Below, one piece after another: positions 47,851-59,589 of a stretch of DNA of 64,000 bases. Position 1 is the first letter of the stretch, and the number at the start of each line of letters is the position of its first letter. The notes below the pieces were generated by a model, which was given only the letters and a program-made list of their open reading frames with translations, had not been told where the DNA came from and searched no databases. The position numbers and the translations under genes were made by a program. The stretch is from Entonaema liquescens (taxonomy: Eukaryota; Ascomycota; Sordariomycetes; Xylariales; Xylariaceae), in contig CADCSX010000001.1 in the NCBI GenBank assembly GCA_902805475.1, positions 1,178,001 through 1,242,000 on the forward strand. Reading direction: 5' to 3'.

Positions 47851-49258
47851 ATGTTACGACGGATTATCCGTCCCGCACGACGACTGCCGCTCTGGCTGAT
47901 ACTCACTGTCGCTGGGCCTTTCGTATTCGAAGTCATCGTTCACCAATGGCAGTATAGCGTGCCTCGACCGGCAAGCGAGCTCGACGCTCCATTCTTCACC
48001 TCGTGCCAGGAGCCCGACGTCAGCGCAAAACGAGAAAATGCTGCCTTGGTAATGCTTGCGCGAAACAACGAACTGGAGAAGGCGAACAGAACAGTCACCT
48101 CGATAGAACAGCAGTTTAACAGATGGTTCAACTACCCTTACGTATTCTTAAACGATGAACCATGGAACCCTCACTTCATAGACGTGCTAAACAAGACAGC
48201 ACGAGGACTGGCTACCTTCGATGTTGTACCGCAGGCGCAATGGACGTTTCCTGAAGGCGTAGATATAGATGCAGCAAAGCAAAATATTAAGGAGCAGGGA
48301 GAAAGGGGTATTCCGCATGCTGGAGAAGAAGGATACCACCATATGTGTCGCTTTTATTCTGGGTAAGTGTTGTTCTGTATAGAGAAGAGAATGCCGAACG
48401 TCGCGCTCGGCGCGCTTATAACTACAACTTGAACTAACAAATCTCAAAGTAAATTTTATCAGCTCGATGTGCTCAAGAAGTACAAATGGTACTGGCGGCT
48501 CGAACCGGATGTCGATTTTACCTGCGCGATTACGTACGATCCCTTTGTACAGATGGCACGACATAAAAAGGTCTACGGGTTTACGATTGCGCTATGGGAA
48601 GTGGGCAAGTCGTGTCCGGGTCTATACCGTTCAATTGCCGACTGGAAGGAGATGATGGGTATTCCTACGAGCAGCCTCTGGAAGGCCACAGTGTCGGCCT
48701 CGTGGATGCCGTACCCGTTCCGGCGATTCATGAGCTGGCTGCCGAATCGCGACGCATACGGCGATGAGTGGAGTTTGTGCCACTATTGGAGCAACTTCGA
48801 GATTGCTGATATGGATTTCTTCCGATCAAAAACGTACCAAGATCTCTTCGATTATTTGGACAAGAAGGGCGGGTTTTACTTCGAGCGTGTAAGTGTTTAC
48901 AATCGTGTTTATGACCTAGTATCAAATTAGGGATGATTTAACAGTGTTGCAGTGGGGTGATGCGGCAGTACACTCTCTCGCTATAGCATTGCTTGCGGAC
49001 CCGCGAAAAATACACCATTTCGAAGATTTCGGATACCGACATGCCCTTTTATACCAATGTCCGGCCAACGCGCCGGGCGGACAACTCCCAGAGTCTGAGC
49101 TACTCGGGAGCGGAACGTGGGCGGCGGAGGAGGATAACGGCATTGGGTGCCGTTGCGAATGTCCTGGGCCATCGCCGAGGAACTACGGCTCATACTGCCT
49201 GAACAAGCTGAAGCAGCCTACTACCATAAAACGGCCATGGTTCGCGTCGTTTCTATAG
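47851..49258 (+). CDS. Alpha-1,2-mannosyltransferase, glycosyltransferase family 15 (KTR/KRE2 type)
   Basis: Golgi type II membrane enzyme that adds alpha-1,2-mannose from GDP-mannose to N- and O-glycans. Exons 47851-48362, 48450-48888 and 48953-49258, 418 residues. A short basic tail (MLRRIIRPARRLP) precedes a signal anchor (LWLILTVAGPFVFEVIV). The catalytic domain shows AALVMLARNNELEKANRTVT, FNYPYVFLNDEPW, HHMCRFYSGKFYQLDVLKKY, YWRLEPDVDFTC (metal-binding Glu-Pro-Asp), YGDEWSLCHYWSNFEIADMD and the C-terminal WGDAAVHSLAIALLADPRKI. Length and motif order match the family. It converges with the Erd1-like gene on its right, which acts in the same compartment. Confidence 0.95.
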
Positions 49259-49264
49259 TATAGA

Positions 49265-49495
49265 ATGTCGTGGCGGCCGTCGACGGTTGCCGCTTTCAGC
49301 ATTCTGGTCGTCTATATCTATTGTTACTACTTCCTCATGAATTTCCACTGGGTCGCTAGTCGTATTGGATGTGTCACTGGGAAGAGCATAGCCTTGGCGC
49401 TTGCGGTGCTTTTGGCGTACGTGTACTTATATCAAACCATCGCATGGGGAAATGGGACAGGAAGAACTGGATACCACGGAGCAGTTGTTTTATAG
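49265..49495 (+). CDS. Small two-helix membrane ORF, doubtful
   Basis: Open frame of 76 residues with an ATG six bases after the mannosyltransferase stop. It has two hydrophobic segments (AAFSILVVYIYCYYFLM and IALALAVLLAYVYLYQ) separated by a short loop, and ends TGYHGAVVL. Fungal nuclear genes are not normally this close on one strand, so it could be chance reading of the 3' UTR. I do not recognise a family. Confidence 0.2.
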   Translation: MSWRPSTVAAFSILVVYIYCYYFLMNFHWVASRIGCVTGKSIALALAVLLAYVYLYQTIAWGNGTGRTGYHGAVVL

Positions 49496-50042
49496 GCCTA
49501 CCGAACTGTAGGTGGTCGCATGTGCGCATCTGATGAATTAGAAATGAATAATGGAGTCGATACTTTGGAGATATGCGTTCGCGCTAAGTGACGATGGTTG
49601 ATCAAGGAGGGTTAACATATAGTATATATAGAGGTAGTCACCCTTTCAGGAAACACGCCACGTGCAGTGCCGATAAATGCAGGCTCAAATATAGATACCG
49701 AGTCAATCAATCACATCAAACATCTCTTAACGACGTTGAGAAATTATTATATAATATGCTTCGCTTATTAGATGCCCGGTGGCATATTTTAATACCTATG
49801 TACTCGCTGGTAGCCAACAACCTACTTAACTGTACCTTAAGTAGGGGGTCTAACGAAGAACGCCTGTAATGCAATCATGACGCCGGTGTCTGAACATACA
49901 TCCATAGAACAGATACACGCCCCTAATTCTATACCCCTATTCCTTATCGCGTAAAAACCTTTCATGCCATACCCCTTCTATTAGATTTTTAACGGATTTC
50001 TCTTTCATCTCAACGTAGGCGTCCTCGTCCGATGCATGTACG
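49496..50042. other. Intergenic, convergent 3' ends
   Basis: Between the mannosyltransferase and Erd1-like stop codons. No gene, RNA or repeat seen. Confidence 0.45.
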
Positions 50043-51354
50043 CTAGTCGTCATCCTGGTACTTGGGGCCTTGAATATTGTGGTTGTGGTAGTCCGGGAGC
50101 AAGATATCGTCGACTTCGAGACCGGGGATGTTTGTATTACGGATCCACTCGGTCTCAACGCGGAAGAAGATCCATACCCACCGGCGGAAGACTTCGAGCA
50201 ATTCGATCACGAAGATAGACCCCTCCCAGTCGGCTATCCGGCCTAGGTGCGGGCTTAGCTTCAGACTCCACGTGCACCGCAGCATTAGGTCCATGGCGAT
50301 AACGCCGTAGTATAGCACCGGCGGCCCGACATGTGTACGCCGCCGCAGGCCGAACGCTTTGAGGTCCGGTGAATTTCTTGTTCTAGGGTCGAATAGTGCT
50401 AAATCCCAATCCTTGGCTACATCCCAGTAGAAACTGTACAGGGAGTTGATAGCGCAGGCTACGATCCAAGCCCGGTAGTAACCAATGGGTGGTGGCTGTC
50501 CACCCGTAGAGTTCCGCTGCAACGTGCTGAAGATAATCACGGGAAACGCGGTGAAATATTTGAGCGCGTTGGCCAGATGTTGGCCACCCCAGCCCGAGGT
50601 CTCGGTGATGCGTCCGCGCCGCACGCGGCCATACTCAATGAGGCACTGGCGGAAACGGATGAGCGACGGCACGGCCATGACCAGCGGCACGGCAAACGTG
50701 CCTCCGCAGCCGCGGTCCGGGCGGGCAGTCGCGCTGCCCTCGGAGCGGAAGAACATGCACAGCGCAACGTACAGGTCCGCGAACACCTTGGCGTAGCTGG
50801 TCAACACATCGGCAAGCAGGATGTCGCCAAACTTGCCGTCCTTGGCCTCAGCCAGCCCGCCGACGCTGATACGGCGCAGGGTCGCGCGCAGACGTGTGCG
50901 CCCGCTGTGCGATAGCGACTTGAAGAACGGTGAGAACACCAGGATGCCGAGGAGCACGGTTAGGTACAGCAATGGGAGCCAGTCCCAAGCCAACACTAAA
51001 TCCGGGTCGCGGTGCGTGAATGTCCAGAAGACGAGCAGGGCGAAGGCGAAGACGGCGGAGAGCACGGTGGCCAGGCGATAGGTGGATAAGTGGTGCGTCG
51101 GGTGGTGCGGCGAGGACCGGCCTGGGTACCGGATCAGCGAAGGGACGTCGATGCCGGATAGATACAGGTAGTGTAAGTTGATGCCCCAACCCCAGACCGC
51201 TGTTTATGAAGTGGTTAGTTAGTCCTAGAATTGGCGGAGAATACGATCTAGAACAAAACAAACCTAACACGATTATAAAGGCGATACGGTACGGTAGGGG
51301 AAAGGTCAGGCTGAGGGAGTCGAGCTCCGGCTCGACTGCTGGATCACCGTCCAT
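50043..51354 (-). CDS. ERD1: EXS-domain protein, Erd1-like Golgi membrane protein
   Basis: Two exons, 51354-51264 and 51199-50043 (64-nt intron, donor GTTTGT), 415 residues. Multi-pass membrane protein. Early helices include YRIAFIIVL, VLSAVFAFALLVFWTF and WLPLLYLTVLLGILVFSPF. The EXS core shows DILLADVLTSYAKVFADLYV, SLIRFRQCLIEY, LANALKYFTAFPVIIFSTLQ, YRAWIVACAINSLYSFYWDV plus KDWDL, and EVFRRWVWIFFRVETEW. That order is typical of Erd1 and of the C-terminal part of Xpr1-type phosphate exporters; with no SPX domain and this length, it is Erd1. Yeast Erd1 returns phosphate released by Golgi glycosylation and keeps glycosyltransferases in the Golgi, which makes the mannosyltransferase neighbour interesting. 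It diverges from PEX10. Confidence 0.9.
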
Positions 51355-51984
51355 GGCGCTGCCGACTCTGAGAACCTAGCATCGAGACACCCTGTTCCCG
51401 TTGACGAAAAGTCCCAACCGGACGTGAACGAGCGGAATCGGGGGGGTTGCCTAATTCGAATTGGTAGGATTCCCAAGTTGTGAATATATTCTTTATGCAG
51501 AAGTTATAGATAATGGTGTTTGCGAATAGATAACTGATAGATATTTGTACAAGCCAGATAATTGCCTATTCTTTTTTTTTTTTTTGGTTAGTTAATTGAA
51601 ATTAGTATAAAATTAGTATATTGGCGACGTCACCTTGGCGCGCTACAAGGCTACCTGTAGGTACGACTGTTGACGTACCGTGGATCCTTGCCGCGCTAGC
51701 GTTGGAGCAAGCCGAAACCCCTGGCTGGTTAGCCTATGGTAAAGGTAAGAACGGTTATCCAATCGCCGAGGTTCAGCTAACTTTCAGGTGCATCGCATAA
51801 TGGAAAGCTTTCAAACCTGCCTTTGGAAACTTTATACCTTCAAAAGCATTTTATGAAATACAGAAAACGACATCTCATACTACTCATGCTATCGACGATA
51901 TAATATCGATTGAATTTACCTGAATACCAATGATTCTCGATTGATATGCCCTCTCGATCGAACGCCTTATAACGTTTCACCACA
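51355..51984. promoter_or_regulatory. Bidirectional promoter region, Erd1-like gene and PEX10
   Basis: 630 bp between two divergent ATGs, with a poly-T tract at about 51570-51585. There is no coding potential, so both promoters must lie here. Confidence 0.5.
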
Positions 51985-53222
51985 ATGGCAACCGACACAG
52001 CGCCACCGCCCACAACCACTCCCTCCTTATCCCCCGAGCCGCCAACATCATCACCATCCTTCTCTACATCATCCTCGCCCTACCCATACGCCTTCGCCCC
52101 CGACATAATCCGCGCGCACCAAAAAGACGCCTACTTCCAAGGCCTTCTAACGAATCAAATCGCCGAGCTTCACCGACACCTCCTCGGCGCTCGCTCCGCC
52201 CACTCCTGGGCCTCCGAGTCCCGCACCTTTGCGGACCTGTTATACCTCTCTCTCACCACCCTCATCGGCAACCGCACGCTCGGCGAGGAGTACTGCGGCC
52301 TGGTCCAAGTCGAGTCCGACTCGGGCGCTCTACCCGCGCTCAACCGGCGCGCGGCCTACATCGCCGGCAGCATCCTCGCGCCCTACGGCCTCGCCCGCCT
52401 ACTGCCCCAGATCCGCGCCCGCATACGCACGCGCCTGCAGCGGAACCTAGGACTCTCGTCTTCCAGCACCGACGAGATCACCGCCAAGCTCAAGACCCAA
52501 CGGCCCTGGTCGTATAAGCTGCAGGCGTACCTCCTCACGCACCTGTCGTCGCTGACCTCCCCCTCCCACGTCCACGCCGTCAGCCTCGCGCTGTTCTACT
52601 TCGGCGGGTCGTACTACGAGCTGGCGAAGCGCCTCGCCGGCCTGCGGTACGTGTTCACCCGCAAGGTCGGCGAGTCCTCGGACCGCGCCGGCTACGAGCT
52701 GCTAGGCGTGCTGCTCGCCGTGCAGATGGCCGTGCAGGCCTACCTGCACGTGCGCACAGCCTTTTCCTCCGTGTCCTCTGCTCCCGACACCACCGCCGCC
52801 CTAGGCGCCACCTCGTCTAGCGCCGAGCGCGCGAGGACAGGAGGGATATTAGCCGTGTCTCTCGACAACAACGCGTACACGTCTAACAACGAGCTCCTGC
52901 TTGCGACGGCGGCGGGTTCCGCCCAGCAGGCCACGGGCTCCCGCATCGATGTCCTGGCCGCGACGCATACCCCGCCGCCCCGGGAGGCGTGAGTAACCCG
53001 CGCTACGATCTCGCCGACGAGAAGGGCATGCGCTGGATTAAGGGCACGCAGCAGCGCAAGTGCACGTTGTGTCTCGAGGAGCTCAAGGATCCGTCCGCCA
53101 CGCCGTGCGGTCACGTCTTCTGCTGGGCGTGCATAGGCGATTGGGTTCGCGAGAAGCCCGAGTGTCCGCTATGTCGTCGGGAGGCTCTAGTCCAGCACAT
53201 TCTACCGCTGCAGGCTGTTTAA
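51985..53222 (+). CDS. PEX10: Peroxin 10, RING-finger E3 ligase of peroxisome import, frame broken before RING
   Basis: Peroxisomal membrane protein that ubiquitinates the import receptor Pex5 as part of the Pex2-Pex10-Pex12 complex. The first frame (51985-52992, 335 codons) holds a Pro/Ser/Thr-rich N terminus and the membrane domain: PDIIRAHQKDAYFQGLLTNQ, LYLSLTTLIGNRTLGEEYCG, HAVSLALFYFGGSYYELAKR, GVLLAVQMAVQAYLHVR. It stops at TGA just after THTPPPREA. The second frame resumes directly with NPRYDLADEKGMRWIKGTQQ and a complete C3HC4 RING: CTLCLEE, CGHVFCWACIGDW, CPLCRRE. A one-base shift near 52970-52990, in a CCGCCGCCCC run, would join them. No GT-AG intron does this without deleting conserved residues. 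Homopolymer sequencing error or a real frameshift mutation are the choices. Confidence 0.9.
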
Positions 53223-53786
53223 GTTAGCGTTGATATCTATATATATAAATAATAATATAAATAAGGGGCGAGCTCTTATCATGATTAAGGAGGAAATAAT
53301 ACATACAGCATAGCATAGCATTACGATATCTATCATAACGAAAGGCAAAACAAAAGACTTTTAACGACGTTCATATATTGCAGACAGTAGATATGCTCTA
53401 GATGTGATCGGGAAATTCTAAATGGCCTCTCCATCCAACTTGTGTCCTCCACATTACCTGCGTGCCCCATACTCAAACATTCGAAAAAGGACATACATGA
53501 AAACGTACAGGTGGTGATGACAAAGCCGATACCCAATATCCGAGCCGATCCGCTCCCGCTATTTCCTACACGACCTCCTCTATAAATGAGGCTTCAAGAC
53601 CAGCTCAGAAGCAGCCAAGTTTTCCATACGGTAAAACCAGCAGATCCCAGATTGTCCCGTCCCGTCCCTCCCTGTTTTCCGCCCCTAAGCCACATCCCAT
53701 TCCGCACGTAGGTATCACATTAGTTCCCGAAAAAGCAACCCCGGTTCAGAACGCCAGTAACTCTTTTCCTCGATCCATTGACATGC
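53223..53786. other. Intergenic, convergent 3' ends
   Basis: Between the PEX10 stop and the stop of the LYAR-type gene. No gene seen. Confidence 0.45.
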
Positions 53787-55707
53787 TCAGACTTCGACTG
53801 AGAACAATACAATTTCTCCACGTTCATTACGGCGCATCCGTAATGATCGCCAGAGCTCCTTCTCCTCCACCGACTTGCCTAAGCTGGTACCAGACTCTGA
53901 TCGCTCACGATGGTATCTTTTGAGAGCCTTGTTCACGCTACAGCCCCGTTCGCTATCCGGGCCCTTATTACACAGGCTCAGGAACAGGTCAGATCTCGGC
54001 CGGTAAAGAATCATCTGACCTGACTCTCCGTCCTTCTCATCACCTGATTTTGTCTTATATTCGATTAGCTTTGGAGATTTTTCGGAACTCGACCGACGGT
54101 GATGTTTCGATTTCTTCTCCTTTTTATCTTTGTCTGATGAATGCTTCCGCTTCTTGTTAACCTTCGACTTTGAAGTTCCCGACATGAAAGCCTTGAGTCC
54201 GTCACTGATCGAATCAGTCCGACTAGGCTTAGGTTTGTGGGACTTGTGCTTCGTCTTCCTAACAGGAATAGTCGGTGACTTCTCGGCGCCATCGCCTCCG
54301 GAGTAATCCGGCGATGGAGGGAATTGAGATGGGCGCATCATACGGTTCAGACCTCCGGTTAAGCCTGAGTGTAATACAGGTGGGGCATCGGTCATTATTT
54401 GATCGCCATGCGCCGCTTCCAGCGCCAAGGGTCCGGGTGTTTCGATATGCAGTTGCTTGCGTTTCTTAGTCTTCTTTTCGTCGCTATCCTTCGTTTTCCT
54501 TCGATGCAGCTTCGGTGCTGGTGTCTCGAACCCGTTAGTGGGAACGGAACCGGCTCCGTAATGGACCATCGCCCCGTCATCCACCATATATCCTGTCGAG
54601 TCTACGTAATCTTCCGTGTTCTGCTCGAATCGCACAAGTTGTCGGCCGCCACTAGGTGGCGCAGGGTCGTTGAAAAATTGTAGGTTGACATTGGAAACTG
54701 TTGGTGTATCCAGGAAGTCAAAGACGTTTACATTAGGATCGTCTTCAGCCGCAGGGGGTGGAGTTGGCGCTTCCGGCGGAGGCATTGCTCCTCTATGTCC
54801 GCCCTCGTCATCATGAACTTGATATTGTTGGATATCCTCGTATTCCTCCACTACGTCTTCGACGTACGCGTTATGAGCCATGGTCTCAGTTTCACCGTAG
54901 GATTCGACGCCGTAAGGTTTCTGTTTCTTGGGTTTGTATAGAGAGCCTTGATATTTTTGTTCTTCTGTCATGCAGCTCTGGGTAAAGAGAAGTATTAGAT
55001 ATATTATCTTGTCTAACAAATAAGGCTTGCGACTTACACTGTGCGCGCGGTACTCAGTCCCGTAAAAATGCACCATACAATCAATGCAGGTAAAGGAAGC
55101 GCCGTAACAACGATTTCTATGTGGGTCGAGTTTCTTTTTGGTTAAAACGTCACCACAAGCCTGTGGATAGAAAAAGGTCGAGTTAGATTGATATAAAATG
55201 CAATGCGAAGAGATAGTGGGTTTAAAAGATGCGATGAGGGATGCGAAGAACGCAATTGGTTTCAGGGGGCGTGTGTTTTATCTGGTTGGAGGGGCAGAGG
55301 GGTGGAAGAGATCAGGAGACGAGACGAAGCGGCGGTTCCAATATTATGGGGTAAATATAAACAGGGGGTACCGGTAGGTGGGTGTGAAGGATGATGGATG
55401 GTCAATGCCCAGGTGATGTATTGGCTATGTATGGGTTGTATGTATGGTGGATGTATGGTGATCGGAGGGATGGCGCGAGAGATCTGAAGGGCCTAAAGGG
55501 GGGCAACGCAACGCGAAACGTCGTGGGTTGCTCAAAAGGGAGCGCTGGAAGACACCAGAAGGGAGGGTTGATCGTGACGGGCAGTGATGAGCAAAGGGCC
55601 GTGATGTCAGGCACACTGGTAACACTGGCAACATTGGGGCCTTTGGGGCTTTTGGGGGTTTAAAATGATGGAATTGGTAATATTACCTCACACGAGAAAG
55701 AAACCAT
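53787..55707 (-). CDS. LYAR-type C2HC zinc-finger nucleolar protein
   Basis: Three exons: 55707-55687, 55160-55038 and about 54977-53787, roughly 444 residues. The first exon is seven codons (MVSFSCE) followed by a long 526-nt intron. The N-terminal zinc fingers read SCEACGDVLTKKKLDPHRNR and CYGASFTCIDCMVHFYGTEY plus RAHSSCMTEEQKY, the LYAR pattern. The remainder is low-complexity: an acidic/Pro segment, then long Lys-rich stretches (KKTKKRKQ, KHKSHKPKPSR, KKRKHSSDKDKKEKKSKHHR) that look like nuclear/nucleolar localisation signals. The C terminus ALKRYHRERSESG...LWRSLRMRRNERGEIVLF is a conserved-looking motif. LYAR proteins act in the nucleolus, probably in rRNA processing. The exon 2-3 boundary is placed to within one base. 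Confidence 0.88.
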
Positions 55708-55870
55708 GTTTCTGACTGGTCTAGAATTGATGTGCTGTCGGATATGTAAGATGTTGATTGGCGCGCAGCTGCACGATTTCGTGCGTATAGCTTGGCTGTG
55801 AGTGGTCGAATGTTAAATTTGTTGATATTTTCTGTTTTGCCTCTTTTTTTTCTTGGGGACTGCACATGCA

Positions 55871-55910
55871 GAGAGATGCAGAGAGATGCAGAGAGATGCA
55901 GAGAGATACA
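55871..55910 (+). repeat. Four tandem 10-bp units upstream of the LYAR-type gene
   Basis: GAGAGATGCA repeated four times, the last unit ending ACA. It lies about 165 bp upstream of the LYAR-type start codon, so in its promoter or 5' UTR. Confidence 0.6.
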
Positions 55911-57388
55911 CAGATGGGCAGTGCAAGCGTCAGATAAGTACAAAAGGGCGAAGTCGGATAGGAAATCCAGCTCTGATAGGATGAAATGAGAACCCAGAGA
56001 ACCCGGCTGATCGGAGTGTGAAATTCCAACGGGAACGATATAGTAATAACGATAGACGGCGCGTTCCTTGTCCGTATGACAGGATTACTGTGGTGTCTCC
56101 TCGGCTCAAGGTGCCCACGGTTCTGGTTGGAACAACACACTTCCCAAGTAATAATTTTGTCTTATCGCCCTTCAACAGTACGTCGTTGTAGACACCAAGC
56201 CGTACAATCGGACAACTAAGTATAATAACTATTTTCTTCTTTGATAGCAGTAATATACGCCAGCGAAGAAAATAGAAACGCGCGTATTCAGTCAAAGTCT
56301 TGATAACCAAAACTCCAATCGGGGTCGAAATCAGCTGGGCAGTTAATTAACGCCCCAAACCAATGCTCCCTTTATTATTAGAACAGCGGGCGATCTCGTC
56401 CGGGGTAACAAGTTGCAAGCTGACCTGTGATAGGATCACGGGAAAGGAATTAAAAGGAATTGGAGGGCGGAGTTGACCAGGAGAAGAATTGGGGTAAACA
56501 GAGTTTAATAAAGTAAACAAACTCAGTTGAAAGGCTCAACTAGAATTGTTATCCCACAATCCGACAACGAGGAATCTTGTGAGAATTTTCATAAGAAAAT
56601 TCGAGTGTGCAAATGTGTAAATTACCTTGAAGTTTTTCGCGTTGGGCGCCGTTGCGTTATGCGCTATGCGCTATGCGCTTGCGGGTCTTCTCAATTGGGG
56701 AGGCAGTCGGCTACCGAAGCGGGGGCAGCTGTCAGCAGGCGCTACAGCTGCAAAAATGTCCAGGATGATTTTTAGCATTAGAAGTTACAAATATGCTGAT
56801 TCGCTAATCCGACAGCCAAGCATAACTGCATACATGTAACTAAGGTAAGGTACCTATCCGCCAGGGTAGATGCCTTACATACATACATACATCTGTACCC
56901 AATATCATGTATCCAAGGGCAAGGCATACACCTAGGTAGTCTTAATCGTAGTTTTATTAAGTGCTTATTCTAGAATTAGCTAGGTTAGGTATTCATCCTT
57001 TTGACTTGACGTTAAGTAGAGTAGAGCCGACGCGCATAACGTTCGTCATTTGCGAGGGTTTAATGCATGTAACGATACAAACAAGGTAGGTCGGTAAGTC
57101 GACCCATGTTATTAGTATTATTCTGAGGGACAAGATGCTCCTAAGTTGGTAGCTGGTAGGATTTGAGAAGAGCCGACAATCGTACTGATACTAGGTACTT
57201 ATACCACCTTACATAAAGGTAGTCCAGGAACGGAACGGCATCGAAACTTTTAACCAATAATGGCCCGACTTAGCGTCCATTTATTTCTATTCAAAACCCG
57301 TCTCGGCCGCTAAGAGATTGGGGGTACCTGACGCTTGTTATTTGTTATGTTAGGTAAGTTGGTAGTCTATAATTATTCATCAGTCTCG

Positions 57389-57435
57389 TGATCATTGATC
57401 ATTGATCATTGATCATAGATCATAGATCATAAATA
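57389..57435 (+). repeat. Tandem 7-bp TGATCAT array
   Basis: TGATCAT repeats in a row, drifting to AGATCAT units at the right. Each unit contains the palindrome TGATCA, so the array can form hairpins. Confidence 0.6.
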
Positions 57436-58190
57436 ACTTATGTAAGCAGTAACTATTGCTTTTCAATAAAACTCATCAATTGCCCTACCAATGGCTATTT
57501 CAGGTATATTGATAATTGATAGCCGAGAGGGAAAAGACAGAAATGATCATCCAACAGTTTAGCAAGATCGGTAATTACGTGAGATACCTACTTTACACGA
57601 GAGTGATCGTAAGATCAGAATAAAATGATCATGTACCTACTACTTATGTAAGAACAGGTGAAGGTGAGACTTCCATGCCAGCCGTAATGAACAGAATGAA
57701 CCGCCTCAAAAGTCTAAAACTCAATGGTGAATAAAGTCTAGGTAAGAAGTGGTTAGCATGTAATAATGTACTTCGAAGCTAGCGAAAAGCTTGCTAGGTT
57801 TAGTGACCTACTTAGCTGTTTAGTTACCTAAATCGATTCCCCCCGGGCAAGCTCGACCGTCAAACCCGTAGTTCGCAGGTGTTTGAGATTTTTCCAACTG
57901 GATGTTCTTTTACTTCCAAGACTTTCAAAACCCAAAGACCCAACAATAACCCCTGCCCGATATTCCCGTCATCAATTCCCAAAGCCCCAAAGTCCCCAAG
58001 TTCGCGAGTCAAGACCCTCCGATCCACACGAACGTATGCAAGCCTCCCTAGGTGCTCCTTTTGTGCGTTTCATGTATTTTGGCCAATACTGTACATAACT
58101 AATAGTATTAAGCATTTCTTTCATATCTTCCTTCGCCTCTCTCGTTTCTCCCCCTAAGAACAAAAAGTCCGGGACTGCTTTTGTTAGGCC

Positions 58191-59589
58191 ATGTCTCCTT
58201 CAGGAGCATCATCGTCACATCTGAGCTATCTGGAGCAGGCCGTCTCGCTCCTCTATACCGTGGCCGCTTACATGCGTTTGCCAGCTTTGGCCTCCACGGT
58301 ATGCCTTCACGCTCATCTTCCTTTCAGTCTTCGGCATCCACCTCGTCTTCGAAGTTCGTCCGGGCATGTCGAAACACGCAAATCGCCATTGCCAAACAGT
58401 GCCGAGCCGCAGCCGAGCTAACAAATGTTACCCAGGGTGTTGCCGCCGTCCTAACCACCCTATTATACTTCAAGCAAAAGTGAGCAAGCAACCCAGCGCT
58501 TTATCATCATATACTACCCACCATTGCCGTCCAGGTGTATCATCTGCTATAAGAAAGCTAACCATTCTACTACTTGGCCCTCCTTGCAGAGCCTTGATCT
58601 ACCCGTCTCACATGCCCCCGAATGCTCGAACTAATGTGCCGCGACCTTCACAATTTGGCATCAAGGATTTCGAAGAATTAGTAATACCTACCAACGATGG
58701 CGAAAAACTGTCGGCATTCTATATACGCGGCCCAAAAGGTGGTCGTAATTCCAAATGTACTATTTTAATGTTCCATGGTAATGCTGGCAACATCGGACAT
58801 CGCTTACCCATAGCCCGCATGCTCATCAATTATATCGGTTGTAATGTCTTCATGTTGGAGTATCGGGGTTATGGTTTATCAACTGGAGAGCCGGATGAGA
58901 AAGGGATCATGATCGACGCCCAGACCGCTTTGGACTATCTACGGAACCGAGCCGAAACAAGTAGCCACAAAATTGTCATATACGGGCAAAGTTTAGGAGG
59001 AGCCGTCAGTATTAAGTTGGTGTCGAAAAATCAACATGCGGGAGATATTGTTGGTTTGGTATTGGAGAATACATTTCTCTCCATGCGATCGTTAATCCCG
59101 TCTGTTATTCCTCCGGCGAAGTATTTGACCATGTTGTGTCACCAAGTCTGGCCAAGCGAGTCTGTCCTGCCATCCATTACAGAAGTTCCCATCTTATTCT
59201 TAAGTGGCCTCCAAGACGAGATCGTCCCGTAAGTTAACCACCTTTATTCTATTACCCTTACAAGAGAAAAACTATAATGATGATTTAACAACCATCCACA
59301 AAACCTGAGCTCCCTTTCGAGCACGGATTAAAGCATTGTTCCTGATATAGAGCCCCTCCACGCGGCAGGCTTGGCATGTCTCAGTCGAAGAACTCAGCTG
59401 ATTTGTCGGCTAACGTCACATGTCTTTAGACCTTCCCACATGAGAAAGCTATACGAATTAGCTACTACACCCACTAAGATATGGAAGCCGTTACCAGGTG
59501 GCGACCACAATTCTAGCGTATTGGAAGAAGGATACTTCGAGGCCATATCAGATTTCGTATCCAATAATGCTGGGGAGGAGAAATCATAA
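58191..59589 (+). CDS. Bem46/ABHD13-like alpha/beta hydrolase
   Basis: Exons 58191-58298, 58436-58479, 58590-59228 and 59430-59589, 316 residues, consistent in phase. The N terminus (MSPSGASSSHLSYLEQAVSL) with VAAVLTTLLYFKQ forms a membrane-anchoring hydrophobic segment, as in Bem46. The hydrolase core has FHGNAGNIGHRLP (oxyanion region), MLEYRGYGLSTGEP, the nucleophile elbow YGQSLGGAV, ILFLSGLQDEIVPPSHM (acid Asp) and LPGGDHNSS (His). The full Ser-Asp-His triad is present. Members are ER or plasma-membrane hydrolases linked to cell polarity in fungi; the substrate is not established. The last intron is long (201 nt). Confidence 0.92.

Larger units (their letters stand above)
55708..58190. 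other. Intergenic region with tandem repeats, no gene
   Basis: About 2.5 kb with no supported gene. It holds four GAGAGATGCA units at 55871-55910, ATGCGCT units at about 56660-56680, CATA units at about 56877-56893 and the TGATCAT array at 57389-57435. TAGGTA/TACCTA motifs are frequent in 56850-57800. Confidence 0.5.

Noticed and set aside
50485..51081. Plus-strand frames over the Erd1-like gene
   Set aside because: Shadows of a GC-rich gene; no independent domain.
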